42,218 nt of DNA, from positions 1-42,218 of the forward strand of contig CAMVDC010000006.1 of assembly GCA_947166155.1 (NCBI GenBank), read 5' to 3'. The notes under the pieces are model-generated. The model was given only the letters and a program-made list of their open reading frames with translations, was not told the origin of the DNA and did not search any database. Source of the stretch: an uncultured Prevotellaceae bacterium. GTDB lineage: Bacteria; Bacteroidota; Bacteroidia; Bacteroidales; Bacteroidaceae. The translations under genes were made by a program, and so were the position numbers. Shown piece after piece: positions 18,201 through 27,648 of this stretch; the stretch's first letter is position 1, and the number at the start of each line of letters is the position of its first letter.

Positions 18201-18516
18201 GTGAACTGGCGCTGGCACAACGAAGGTGATATCGCACCTATTCCACGTGCACTCCACAACTACGGTTACAACTGGCTCGGTTCTGACCGCTTCATGGAGG
18301 AAGCCACAGTTCTCTTACAACTTTGACTCACGTCGTCTCACACAGTTCGGTATCAAGTCGATCAACACAAGCTTCAACTTGAACAACCCGTTCGTACTCA
18401 CCAAGTACTCAGGTGCCGACCCAGAACACCCACAGGGTGGTTATGGTCCTGCAACCGACGGTGGACGTACACCTCGTTCAAAGTCTTTCACTCTTAGCTT
18501 AAATATTGGATTCTAA
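15255..18516 (+). pseudogene. SusC/RagA-family TonB-dependent receptor (SusC-1), frameshifted near the C terminus
   Basis: The first frame (15255-18326, 1023 residues) has a signal peptide ending LAQAQ, a carboxypeptidase-regulatory-like domain (about 28-95), a plug with AEPLIVVNGNIWSE (about 190-200) and VLKDAAATAIWGSHGANGVIEIKT, then the beta barrel. It stops after RFMEEATVLLQL. The +1-shifted frame continues as QFSYNFDSRRLTQFGI... to LSLNIGF at 18516, the expected barrel end. The FLRL-type residues normally following EEA are missing, so about 20 nt (2 mod 3) appear deleted. Either the gene is inactivated or the assembly is wrong here. It would pair with SusD-1, 12 nt downstream. Confidence 0.85.
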
Positions 18517-18528
18517 AACTCATTAACG

Positions 18529-20376
18529 ATGAAAATACATAATATAATAAGGACAATAGGCGTAGCATTGTTTGCAGGTACGACATTCGTATCGTGCGAT
18601 GTTGAGTTGCTACCTCTTAACACCGTTATCCTTGAGAACTATTGGACCAATAAGGATGACGTGCAAAGTGTTGTCACATCCTGTTATGCCGGTCTGTGTT
18701 CATCAGACGTTATCACACGAATGGTTATCTGGGGCGAAGTCCGTTCAGATAACTGTGAGCCTGGACAGCAGATAGCAAATGCAGGAAATGACCTGAAATA
18801 CCTTCTCAGCGGAAACATCCTTGAAACCAACAGCTACTGCGAATGGTCTTCATTCTACAATGTAATCAACCGATGCAACACCGTCGAGATGTATGCACCT
18901 ATAGTGCAGGAACGCGACCCTAACTTCACCGAGTCAGACCTCCGTCAGACCATGGCCGAGATTAAGGCAATTCGTGCCCTGTGCTACTTCTATCTTATTC
19001 GTACATTCGGCGACGTACCATTCACATTCACTCCGTCAATCGACGATGGACAGGAATTTGTTATACCTGCAACCAAGCAGGAACTCATTCTTGACACACT
19101 GATTATGGACGTTGAGTCGTATATGATGTACGCACCGAAACGCTATGTAGTCGACAACGAGACTTCAGGAAAGATTAGCCGCAATGGTGTATATGCACTT
19201 CTGGCCGACCTCTATCTCTGGAGAGCATCCAATGCTAAGGTTGACCCGGCAAAGCGTAACGAGGACTACCTCAAGTGTATCGAATACTGCGACAAGGTGA
19301 TTGCAGCCAAGATCGACGAATACAAGGAAGACCGCTATGGCAACCTCAAGCGTCAGATTAGTCGCGACATATATGGCGAAAACGGATATCCTCTGATTGA
19401 AGAGTGGTCTGAAGCAGACCAGAACTCTGGTACAGGTGTCAATGCCAAAGCTTACGCATTGATTTTCGGTACTGGTCACTCATTCGAGAGCCTCTTTGAA
19501 CTTTCGTTCTCTTCAAACTCTGCATCAGGCGGTACTACCAACTCGACCCTGTCGACTCTGTATGGAAGCAACAGCAGTGCTGAAAACGGAGCACAGTTGG
19601 CTGCTACCGAAGCTTTGATGTCAAGCAAACCTAACAACCAATATCAGTACGACAACAGCCTTCTGTTCACTTCTTACGACTTCCGTAGCCAGGAGAACTT
19701 CCAGTGGCACGAAACCAACGTGTTCAACATCCGTAAGTATGTGACCGACCAGGCTCGAGTTGTCTGTGGTTCTCCTCAGCAATGGGCCGTACAACAGCCA
19801 AGCTACCGTACAGAAAACTATGCCAACTGGATCATCTATCGTCTCACCGACATCATGTTGCTGAAAGCTGAGGCCGAAGTTCAGGTGGCAGACTATATTG
19901 ATAACTATGTTCCCGACACATCAAGTGTCAAGACTCGTGTTGAGCAAGTATATGGCAATGTATACACTACATCAAAGGAATACTACGACGATGCGTTCAA
20001 CATTGTTGATGCCATCTACAAGCGCTCTGCACCAAATGCTCCTGCACAATACAAGCCAGTGCGTAACAGCGTGACCAACAAGCGCGACTTTGACAACCTT
20101 GTGGAAGCTGAGCGTCGCCGCGAACTTATGTTCGAAGGCAAGCGTTATTACGACCTCCTGCGTAAGGCTCGTCGTGACGGATCTACTACCAATGTTGTAG
20201 GTCAGCTCAGTAGCAAGTATCAGAGCAACTCTTCGGCTATGCGAATCAAGATGACTATGCTTGAGTTCCTCTACATGCCATATGCAAAGGAAGAGCTGAG
20301 ACGTAACAAACTGCTGAAGCAGAACCCAGCATTTGATAAGGAAAAGAAGAATAACAGAACTGGATTTAGCGACTAA
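18529..20376 (+). CDS. SusD/RagB-family nutrient-binding lipoprotein (SusD-1)
   Basis: This 615-residue lipoprotein has the cleavage region FVSCDVE (Cys23). It shows the SusD pattern: an N-terminal TPR-rich half (including ETNSYCEWSSFYNVINRCNTV, AEIKAIRALCYFYLIRTFGDVPF and LADLYLWRA) and a C-terminal region with NLVEAERRRELMFEGKRYYDLLR near residue 525-550. SusD proteins sit as lids on their SusC partner and capture substrate at the cell surface. It follows SusC-1 by 12 nt. The substrate cannot be told from sequence. Confidence 0.92.
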   Translation: MKIHNIIRTIGVALFAGTTFVSCDVELLPLNTVILENYWTNKDDVQSVVTSCYAGLCSSDVITRMVIWGEVRSDNCEPGQQIANAGNDLKYLLSGNILETNSYCEWSSFYNVINRCNTVEMYAPIVQERDPNFTESDLRQTMAEIKAIRALCYFYLIRTFGDVPFTFTPSIDDGQEFVIPATKQELILDTLIMDVESYMMYAPKRYVVDNETSGKISRNGVYALLADLYLWRASNAKVDPAKRNEDYLKCIEYCDKVIAAKIDEYKEDRYGNLKRQISRDIYGENGYPLIEEWSEADQNSGTGVNAKAYALIFGTGHSFESLFELSFSSNSASGGTTNSTLSTLYGSNSSAENGAQLAATEALMSSKPNNQYQYDNSLLFTSYDFRSQENFQWHETNVFNIRKYVTDQARVVCGSPQQWAVQQPSYRTENYANWIIYRLTDIMLLKAEAEVQVADYIDNYVPDTSSVKTRVEQVYGNVYTTSKEYYDDAFNIVDAIYKRSAPNAPAQYKPVRNSVTNKRDFDNLVEAERRRELMFEGKRYYDLLRKARRDGSTTNVVGQLSSKYQSNSSAMRIKMTMLEFLYMPYAKEELRRNKLLKQNPAFDKEKKNNRTGFSD

Positions 20377-20384
20377 TTAGAACT

Positions 20385-22460
20385 ATGAATATCAATAAAA
20401 TTAAATATCTTTTTGCGGTAGTGACCGTGGCTTTGGCTGCGTTCAGTGTTGGATGCTCCGACGACCCTGGAGTGGAAAACTACTACACTGCCAAAGGTGA
20501 TATGGCAAGCACATATCTCACCAACCGATCTGAGACATTCAGTGAGTTCATAGAGATTATCAACAGGTCGAACATGGTTCGCTTCGACCTGCTCGGAACA
20601 TATGGCTCCTACACTGTCTTTGCTCCAACCAATGAGGCTGTCGACAAGTATCTTGCTGGTCGTGGTTTCTCGTCGATTGATGAACTGACAACCGAAGATT
20701 GTGATACCATTGCAGCTACTCACATCATCGAACAGTCGTTCTTCACCACCGACTTCTCGAATGCCACGCTGCCTGCGCAGAACATGCTCGACCGTTACCT
20801 CACCATCACATGCGATTCCGACTCAGTGTCGGTACCGGATGCTATCAACATCGTTTACTACATCAACAGTAGTGCACGTCTTATAAATTACGACGACTCT
20901 GTTGAAAACGGTGTGGTACACACAGTCGACCGAATCATCGATGCCACCACCGAGATGCTTCCCGACCTTATGATGAAGGACACTACAATAAGTCTCTTCT
21001 ACGAAGCCCTGAAGCTGACCCACATGGACGACTCGATGCGTTACTACATGTATGAGGACTATCATTGCTCGCCCGACTCGTTTGAGGAAGGACACTGCTA
21101 TTCTACAGCAGTAGAGTATGATAACGTGTTCTACATGGAACATCGGTACTATGGCTTTACAGGCTTTGTCGAGCAAGACAAGGTGTATGCAGAACATGGA
21201 ATCAACAATATTGAGGACCTGAAAGCATATGCCAAGGAGGTTTACGACGAGATGTATCCCGAATGTGCCGATATCGACGACCCCACCGACCGTCGCAACT
21301 CTCTCAACCGATTCGTATCTTACCACTTCCTCGACCGTCGTGCCCACTACGACGACCTTACAGTTAAGACAGCAGGATTGAACTGCTTCGACCGTCGTCA
21401 CTGGGATGTAGCCGACTGGTATGAGACTATGGCTCCTTACTCGCTGATGAAGATATCCTATCCGTCGGGCAACCAGGCAGGTCGCTATGTGAACCGCCGC
21501 GGTGTCCAGAACCGTAAGGATACAAGGGGCGTGTTTGTCCCAGGTGCTAAGATTTTGACTCCATCCGATGCCGGCAGAAGTCAGGAAGCCGTGAATGGTG
21601 TATATCACTACATCACCGACATCATTACCTACGGACGCGAGACACAGGAAGTAGTACTCAACGAGCGTATGCGTATGGATGCCTCGACCCTCTCGCCCGA
21701 CTTCATGACCAGTGGCGCACGTGGCCACATGGTAGGACAGTTCGGTGTGGGTGGTATTGGTGGAAGTCCTCAGTACCCATATCAATATGGTCAGCAGTCA
21801 AACAGTACAGACCCGAAGAAGAATGTGAATACTTGTCTTGGCTTCAAGGCAGGCTCAGCTCGCAACTTCATTTATTCAGACGTGACTACTCACCTCCATG
21901 TACGTCCCCGCTACCTCAACTTCTGGTCTTATGAGGGCGACGAAGTTACCATCTGTGGTATGTATGACATTCAGTTCAAGTTGCCGCCAGTGCCGGAAGG
22001 CGACTACGAGTTCCGCATCGCTACCTGTATCGACTTCTCGAACCGTGGTATCGTTCAGGTTTATCTCGACGGCGAACCTTGTGGCATTCCACTTGACATG
22101 CGTATCTCAGGTACTCACCCAAGCGTAGGCTTCCGTGCAGACTCAGAGTTCTCGAGTGGCACCGACCAGGAAGGCATAGCCGCCTACGACAAGGCCATGC
22201 ACAACCGTGGCTGGATGAAGGGTCCATCTTCATATGGCAACATTGCAGCCGATGGTACAGGTCAGCCCGACTGGTTCCGTGGACACGTAAACACCCTGCG
22301 TCGTATATTTGCGACCTTCCACTCCGACGGCCGCCGCGACCACTGGGTACGTGTACAGCAGAAGTTGGAATCGACTAATGGTACATTTGCATTCGACTAT
22401 ATCGAGCTTTGTCCAAGGAGTGTTTACAACAATGAGCTTTATCCAGAAGACAAGTTATAA
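20385..22460 (+). CDS. Fasciclin-domain surface lipoprotein with C-terminal jelly-roll-like region
   Basis: The 691-residue product has a lipoprotein signal (SVGCSDD, Cys24). A FAS1 domain spans about 48-195, with TFSEFIEIINRSNM, SYTVFAPTNEAVDKYL and NGVVHTVDRII, the last being the FAS1 H-box-like end. A second, diverged FAS1-like region follows to about 450. The last 200 residues (VPEGDYEFRIATCIDFSNRG ... FAFDYIELCP) look like an all-beta, carbohydrate-binding-like jelly roll. It begins 8 nt after SusD-1 and probably forms part of the same surface complex. Function is inferred only from domains and context. Confidence 0.8.
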   Translation: MNINKIKYLFAVVTVALAAFSVGCSDDPGVENYYTAKGDMASTYLTNRSETFSEFIEIINRSNMVRFDLLGTYGSYTVFAPTNEAVDKYLAGRGFSSIDELTTEDCDTIAATHIIEQSFFTTDFSNATLPAQNMLDRYLTITCDSDSVSVPDAINIVYYINSSARLINYDDSVENGVVHTVDRIIDATTEMLPDLMMKDTTISLFYEALKLTHMDDSMRYYMYEDYHCSPDSFEEGHCYSTAVEYDNVFYMEHRYYGFTGFVEQDKVYAEHGINNIEDLKAYAKEVYDEMYPECADIDDPTDRRNSLNRFVSYHFLDRRAHYDDLTVKTAGLNCFDRRHWDVADWYETMAPYSLMKISYPSGNQAGRYVNRRGVQNRKDTRGVFVPGAKILTPSDAGRSQEAVNGVYHYITDIITYGRETQEVVLNERMRMDASTLSPDFMTSGARGHMVGQFGVGGIGGSPQYPYQYGQQSNSTDPKKNVNTCLGFKAGSARNFIYSDVTTHLHVRPRYLNFWSYEGDEVTICGMYDIQFKLPPVPEGDYEFRIATCIDFSNRGIVQVYLDGEPCGIPLDMRISGTHPSVGFRADSEFSSGTDQEGIAAYDKAMHNRGWMKGPSSYGNIAADGTGQPDWFRGHVNTLRRIFATFHSDGRRDHWVRVQQKLESTNGTFAFDYIELCPRSVYNNELYPEDKL

Positions 22461-22484
22461 TTCTTAATAAACAACAATATTCGT

Positions 22485-24254
22485 ATGAATAAGAATATAT
22501 ATAAAACAATCCGCATGGGAGCAGTAGCAGTGGCAAGTTTACTTGCCTGCTACTCCTGCTCGGATACATGGGACGACCACTATAATGCAGGAACCGATGC
22601 TTTGGTGGTTGATGCAACCATTTATCAGCAATTGCAAGCAGAGAAAGCCAAAGTGAGTGACTTCCTTGAAATAATAGATGCCACTGGATACAAGGCTCTT
22701 CTCGACGAAACTCAGATAGTGACGGTGTTTGCACCTGTCAATGGGTCTTTCAATAAAGACAGCCTTATGGCCGAAATCAATAACGGACATAAGGAATTGG
22801 TGATAACCCGTTTCGTGAAGAATCACATCGCACGTTACAACTATTCAGGCAATTCAGAAGTTCAGGATGTGGAACTTCTCAACAAGAAGTTTACAACCCT
22901 GTCAGACGGCTTTGTTTCTGAAGACTCTATTTCTTCAACTGAAACAATTTGTAACAACGGTGTGCTTCACATCATGTCTTCAATGCTTCCGTTCCATACC
23001 AACATCTACGAGTTGCTTGAGACGGAGACTGGTACTGACTCGATCTATACCATACTTAATAACTACGACGAAGACTCACTCGATGTCAACCGTAGTATTT
23101 ACCGTGGTGTAGACTCCGACGGTAACCGTATATATGTTGACTCTGTGATTATCCACACCAACGACCTCATGTCGCGCTTGGTAGGATATGTTCATCGTGA
23201 GGACTCTAACTACACATTCATTGCTCCTACCAACGAGGCTTTCATAGAACGACTGAATGAAGCTCGCAATTACTTTGTGTACAACTTGCATGAGGATAAT
23301 CGCGACTCGCTGCAGAACTTCTATAGCAATTACTTCACAATCAAGCCGCTCATCTTCAACAACAACGTGAATTTGCATCAGGACGACTCGCTTGTAACCA
23401 CAACCTACTCAAAGGGCGATCCTAAGTACAATGTGTTCTACAAGCCATTCGAGCGTGGAGGTATCCTTGCTCCTGGCACTTACACCGAGAAAGTTGATTG
23501 CAGCAACGGAGTTGTTTACCTTACCGATACTTATCCTTCAAGCATCTACGATTCATTCTTCCGCGAGATTGACGTAGAGTGTGAGAACACAGGAAGTGTC
23601 AACCGTGATGAGGACGACAAGGGTAATGCTCTTTTCACACGTCAGTGCAACTACTCGTATGTCACTATTAACGACGATCAGGTATCTCACCGTGCTTACC
23701 TCGATGTACGTCCATCCAACACCTCGGCACAGCCTTACATCGCATACAACATCCCTAACACATTGGCAGGTGAGTATGACATGTATCTTGTGACTGTTCC
23801 ATTGTCGATGGGTGTGAATATTATACCCGAGGATTCACTCAAGCCTTACCAGTTCCGTGTCAACATGTTCTACCGTACCAACCGTCCGAATGATGTGACA
23901 TCCAACTGGCCGACCAACCGTAGCGAGACTCTGAAGAATCCTAAGGGCGGCTCAAACTTTGTGAGTGATCCAACCAAGGTTGATACCATCTATCTTGGTA
24001 CGACTAAGTTCACCGAGTGCTATTATCACTCAGCATGGGCTGGCGTTATGATTCAGATTCAGTCTTACATTTCGTCTGCTCAGACCAAGAATTACTCACG
24101 TCGTATGCTTCTCGACCGCATCATACTCATGCCTGCAGGTCAGTCTCTGACTGCACTGAGAGGTAAGGAAGCACGTGAAGCTGAACTGGCCGAAGAAGAA
24201 TCTGGCGAGGTTGACGTGACCATTCCTGAGACAGAAGAGCCAACAGACGAATAA
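22485..24254 (+). CDS. Fasciclin-domain surface lipoprotein, second of the pair
   Basis: This 589-residue lipoprotein has the N terminus LLACYSCSDTWDDHY; lipidation is at Cys22 or Cys25. A FAS1 domain lies at about 45-190, with VSDFLEIIDATGYKALL, IVTVFAPVNGSFNKDSL and NNGVLHIMSSMLPF. A second FAS1 fragment (NYTFIAPTNEAFIERL, about 240-260) is followed by a beta-rich C terminus, which closes with the acidic tail EETEEPTDE-like. The architecture parallels the preceding gene, suggesting an old duplication. It starts 24 nt after it and ends 10 nt before SusC-2. Confidence 0.8.
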   Translation: MNKNIYKTIRMGAVAVASLLACYSCSDTWDDHYNAGTDALVVDATIYQQLQAEKAKVSDFLEIIDATGYKALLDETQIVTVFAPVNGSFNKDSLMAEINNGHKELVITRFVKNHIARYNYSGNSEVQDVELLNKKFTTLSDGFVSEDSISSTETICNNGVLHIMSSMLPFHTNIYELLETETGTDSIYTILNNYDEDSLDVNRSIYRGVDSDGNRIYVDSVIIHTNDLMSRLVGYVHREDSNYTFIAPTNEAFIERLNEARNYFVYNLHEDNRDSLQNFYSNYFTIKPLIFNNNVNLHQDDSLVTTTYSKGDPKYNVFYKPFERGGILAPGTYTEKVDCSNGVVYLTDTYPSSIYDSFFREIDVECENTGSVNRDEDDKGNALFTRQCNYSYVTINDDQVSHRAYLDVRPSNTSAQPYIAYNIPNTLAGEYDMYLVTVPLSMGVNIIPEDSLKPYQFRVNMFYRTNRPNDVTSNWPTNRSETLKNPKGGSNFVSDPTKVDTIYLGTTKFTECYYHSAWAGVMIQIQSYISSAQTKNYSRRMLLDRIILMPAGQSLTALRGKEAREAELAEEESGEVDVTIPETEEPTDE

Positions 24255-24264
24255 CTCCTAAAAT

Positions 24265-27200
24265 ATGAAATGTATGAAAAGATATATTAATGACAATATT
24301 CTGCATTTCTGCAAGGCAGGAATCGCAGCGATGATATTCTGTATAGGAGTACTTCCAGTGTCGGCTCAAGACGACGATGCCGATGTCGCAGAAGAGGCTC
24401 CTGCTGAAAAGAAGGCCAAGAAGCCCATTAAGCAATATCCGATGGTAGAGGTGTCGGGTAAGGTAGTGGATGCTGCAACTGGAGAGGGACTTCCCGGTGT
24501 CAGAATCCGTTCCTACAACAACAATTTCTATGCTGCCATGACCGACTCTGCCGGTAACTACAGCATCAGTGTTCCGACATTTGTTACATCGCTTTCGGCC
24601 AATATCGATGACTACAACCTCAGTCAGGTTGCCATCAATGGCCGTACGTCAGGTGTCGATTTCCACCTCTATTCAGCTAAGTACAATGCCGACTACGAAG
24701 CAAAGACTTCTGGCTCACGCGCTGTAAGCACTCAAGGATTTGAGTACACCACATCGCTCACAGCCGATCAGGAGATTCAGAATCGTTTCGGAAGTGACGT
24801 TCGTGCCATCTCACGCTCTGGTATCCCAGGCCAAGGTGTCAGCATGTTTATTGAAGGTTTCCACTCAATCAACGCTACATCACAGCCTCTCATCGTGATT
24901 GATGGTGTGGTGCACGACCAGATGTATTCTTCTACGATGCTTCACAACGGATATTACAATGACCTGCTCACAACGCTCAACATGGACGATGTGTTGGAAA
25001 TCAAGGTTCTCAAGAATGGTACTGCCCTCTATGGTGCAGCAGCTGCAAATGGTGTAATTCTCATTTCAACCAAGCGCAACACCAGCATGGCTACTCGCAT
25101 TGATGTGAACATCAGTGGTGGAGTTGAAATCCGTCCGAAGTCAATCGATGTGATGGATGCCAATGAATATCGCTCCTACGCATCAGGTCTGTTGAAGACT
25201 GCCGGTAGTAAGCTCGACGACTTCAAGTTCTTGAAGACCGACCCCAACTACTATTATTATAATATGTATCACAACAACACCGACTGGAAGAAGATTGCAT
25301 ATCGTGAGGCTCTCACTCAGAACTATGGCATCCACATCCAGGGTGGTGACGATGTTGCCAACTACAACCTCTCTGTTGCATACATGAGGGCAGAGTCGAC
25401 TCTGAAGAAGAACGACATGAGCCGCTTCAACATCCGCTTCAACTCCGACATCGTGCTGACGGAGAAGCTCTCTACTCGTTTCGACGTTTCTTATGTCAAC
25501 ATCACTCGTGACCTTCGCGATGATGGTTTGTCAAAGTCTGTTCAGCCCAACTCTATCTCGTCACCCAATGTGCTGACACTCGTCAAGTCACCGTTTGTGG
25601 CTCCTTACGACTTCTCGACCGCTGGTGTGATGTCTAACTTCGTATCCGATGCCGACGATTACCTCTACGAGGCTTTGGGTGCAACAGCATCAGTAGCCAA
25701 CCCGCTCGGTATCCTGCAGTATGGTGAGGCACTCAACAAGAACCGTGTCGACAATACATCGGTTGATATAGCCATCACTCCGGTATGGCACATCTCACGC
25801 GATATGTCGATTCAGGAGCAGTTTGGTTACTCTTCTTACAGCTTTGACGAGAACTACTACACTCCACTTGTAGGTATGCCAAATCACTACATCCAGGACA
25901 TTGGCGTTGTGACCAACACCGTGGGTTCAAACTTCTCTAAGCACAATGCTGTACAGAGCGACACTCGTTTCAACTGGAACATTCCTATGGGTGCACATCG
26001 TCTCGACTTCTTTGGTGGCGTACGCTACATGAACAACAACTACAAGGCATCCGAGCTCTATTCGTTCAGCACTGGTAACGATAAGACTCCATCGCTCAGC
26101 AGTTCTACTGGTAAGCGTCGTGCCGATGGTATCGACGACACTTGGAAGTCAATCACATGGTATGGCGACTTCGACTACAACTACCGTGAGAAGTATTATC
26201 TGCATGGTATCTTGGCTCTCCAGTCATCATCTCGTTTCGGTAAGGATGCAAAGGCTGGTATCGGTATGTTTGGCGTACGTTGGGGATTCTTCCCATCAAT
26301 CCAGGGTGCTTGGGTTCTCAGCAATGAAAAGTGGTTCCGTCCTAACAACGGTATCAACATGTTGAAGCTCAACGCTGGTTTCGAGTCTGTAGGTAACGAC
26401 TCTTACGACAACAATGCCGCATTCACCTACATGTCGAGCCGTCCGTTCCTCCAGGAGAAAGCTGTGGGTATCGGCCTCACCAACATTGGTAACACCAAGT
26501 TGCGTTGGGAAACTACCGACCGCTTCAATGCAGGACTTGAAGGTAACTTCTTCAACAACCGACTCAATGTCAAGTTCAACTACTTCTACTCAAAGACCAG
26601 CAACCTCGTAACTCTCGGAACCATTGCATACGTAACGGGTCTGAAAGACTACTGGACCAACGACGGTGCTTTGAAGAACCAGGGCTTCGACGTGTCGGCC
26701 GATGCCAAGATTGTCAACACCAAGCCATTCAAGTTCTCTTTGGGTGCAAGTGTAGGTCATTACAAGAACAAGATTACTCAGCTTCCAGAAAATGCAGAGT
26801 CGATAGAGCATACACTCTATGAAGGCACCGTCCTCACCAAGGTGGGTAGTCCTCTGGGTATGTTCTACGGCTTCAAGACCAACGGTGTTTATGCAACCTC
26901 TGCCGATGCAGCTCGCGAAGACCTCGGTATCACCAACGAGGCTGGCAACAAGGTTAACTTCGGTGCTGGTGATGTTCGCTTCGTCGATACTTATGCTGAT
27001 GGAATCATCTCCGATGGTACTGACGGCAACAAGGACGACCGTGTCATCATTGGCGACCCCAACCCCGACATCTATGGTAATATCCGTGCCAATTTCTTCT
27101 TTGGCAAGAACCTGAGCGTAGGCTTCAACTTCAACTACAGCCTGGGCAACGACATCTACAACTATCAGCGTGCACTGCTCGAAGGTGGCAAGGCATTCCT

Positions 27201-27555
27201 CAACCAGACCACAGCGCTCAACCGCCGTTGGATTGCTGAGGGCCAGAACACCGATATCCCACAGGCCGTCTATGGCGACCCAATGGGCAACAGCCGTTTC
27301 TCTGACCGCTGGATTGAAGATGGTTCATACCTCCGTCTGAAGAATGTTACAGTAAGCTATCAACTTCCTATCTCTGACGAATACTTCCGTGGCCTCACCA
27401 TCTGGGCTGCTGCCAACAACCTCTTCACCCTTACCAAGTATCTGGGTAGCGATCCTGAGGTTTCATGTGGCAATGGTTCCCTCCTCCAGGGCATCGATGC
27501 AGGTTTCACTCCTGCCGGACGTAGTTTCACACTCGGAGTTAAGATTAACTTGTAA
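24265..27555 (+). CDS. SusC/RagA-family TonB-dependent receptor (SusC-2), intact
   Basis: The 1096-residue outer-membrane transporter has a signal peptide ending VSAQ (about residue 35), then an acidic/Lys-rich linker (EEAPAEKKAKK), a carboxypeptidase-regulatory-like domain (VSGKVVDAATGEGLPGV, about 65-125) and a plug with QPLIVIDGVVHDQ and VLEIKVLKNGTALYGAAAANGVILISTK. A long barrel ends in SYLRLKNVTVSYQLP, TLTKYLGSDPEVS and FTLGVKINL. The terminal strand is present, unlike SusC-1. The start chosen gives MKCMKRY; the second Met, 4 codons on, is an alternative. It should move its ligand with TonB energy and partner SusD-2. Confidence 0.92.
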   Translation: MKCMKRYINDNILHFCKAGIAAMIFCIGVLPVSAQDDDADVAEEAPAEKKAKKPIKQYPMVEVSGKVVDAATGEGLPGVRIRSYNNNFYAAMTDSAGNYSISVPTFVTSLSANIDDYNLSQVAINGRTSGVDFHLYSAKYNADYEAKTSGSRAVSTQGFEYTTSLTADQEIQNRFGSDVRAISRSGIPGQGVSMFIEGFHSINATSQPLIVIDGVVHDQMYSSTMLHNGYYNDLLTTLNMDDVLEIKVLKNGTALYGAAAANGVILISTKRNTSMATRIDVNISGGVEIRPKSIDVMDANEYRSYASGLLKTAGSKLDDFKFLKTDPNYYYYNMYHNNTDWKKIAYREALTQNYGIHIQGGDDVANYNLSVAYMRAESTLKKNDMSRFNIRFNSDIVLTEKLSTRFDVSYVNITRDLRDDGLSKSVQPNSISSPNVLTLVKSPFVAPYDFSTAGVMSNFVSDADDYLYEALGATASVANPLGILQYGEALNKNRVDNTSVDIAITPVWHISRDMSIQEQFGYSSYSFDENYYTPLVGMPNHYIQDIGVVTNTVGSNFSKHNAVQSDTRFNWNIPMGAHRLDFFGGVRYMNNNYKASELYSFSTGNDKTPSLSSSTGKRRADGIDDTWKSITWYGDFDYNYREKYYLHGILALQSSSRFGKDAKAGIGMFGVRWGFFPSIQGAWVLSNEKWFRPNNGINMLKLNAGFESVGNDSYDNNAAFTYMSSRPFLQEKAVGIGLTNIGNTKLRWETTDRFNAGLEGNFFNNRLNVKFNYFYSKTSNLVTLGTIAYVTGLKDYWTNDGALKNQGFDVSADAKIVNTKPFKFSLGASVGHYKNKITQLPENAESIEHTLYEGTVLTKVGSPLGMFYGFKTNGVYATSADAAREDLGITNEAGNKVNFGAGDVRFVDTYADGIISDGTDGNKDDRVIIGDPNPDIYGNIRANFFFGKNLSVGFNFNYSLGNDIYNYQRALLEGGKAFLNQTTALNRRWIAEGQNTDIPQAVYGDPMGNSRFSDRWIEDGSYLRLKNVTVSYQLPISDEYFRGLTIWAAANNLFTLTKYLGSDPEVSCGNGSLLQGIDAGFTPAGRSFTLGVKINL

Positions 27556-27583
27556 TAACACCTCACCTCATCTCTCTTACCTC

Positions 27584-27614
27584 GCGGCCTTCCGACCTAT
27601 GTGTCGATGGCCGC
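27584..27614 (+). other. Strong hairpin between SusC-2 and SusD-2
   Basis: GCGGCC (27584-27589) pairs with GGCCGC (27609-27614), and inside it CGAC (27593-27596) pairs with GTCG (27603-27606). It lies in the 93-nt SusC-2/SusD-2 gap. No T tract follows, so it is more likely a processing or stability element that sets the SusC:SusD ratio than a terminator. Confidence 0.55.
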
Positions 27615-27648
27615 AGGGGGAGGGCGAGGAAACAAAACGAAATTCTAT

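Noticed and set aside
20823-21785. 320-aa minus-strand ORF
   Set aside because: It is a shadow of the 691-residue fasciclin-like gene, Val/His-rich from reverse-complemented Asp/Thr codons, with no recognisable domain.
27601-27648. Upstream start of SusD-2 (MSMAAGGG...)
   Set aside because: It would put 16 residues ahead of a good lipoprotein signal and lies partly in the hairpin. It also starts at a non-ATG codon.
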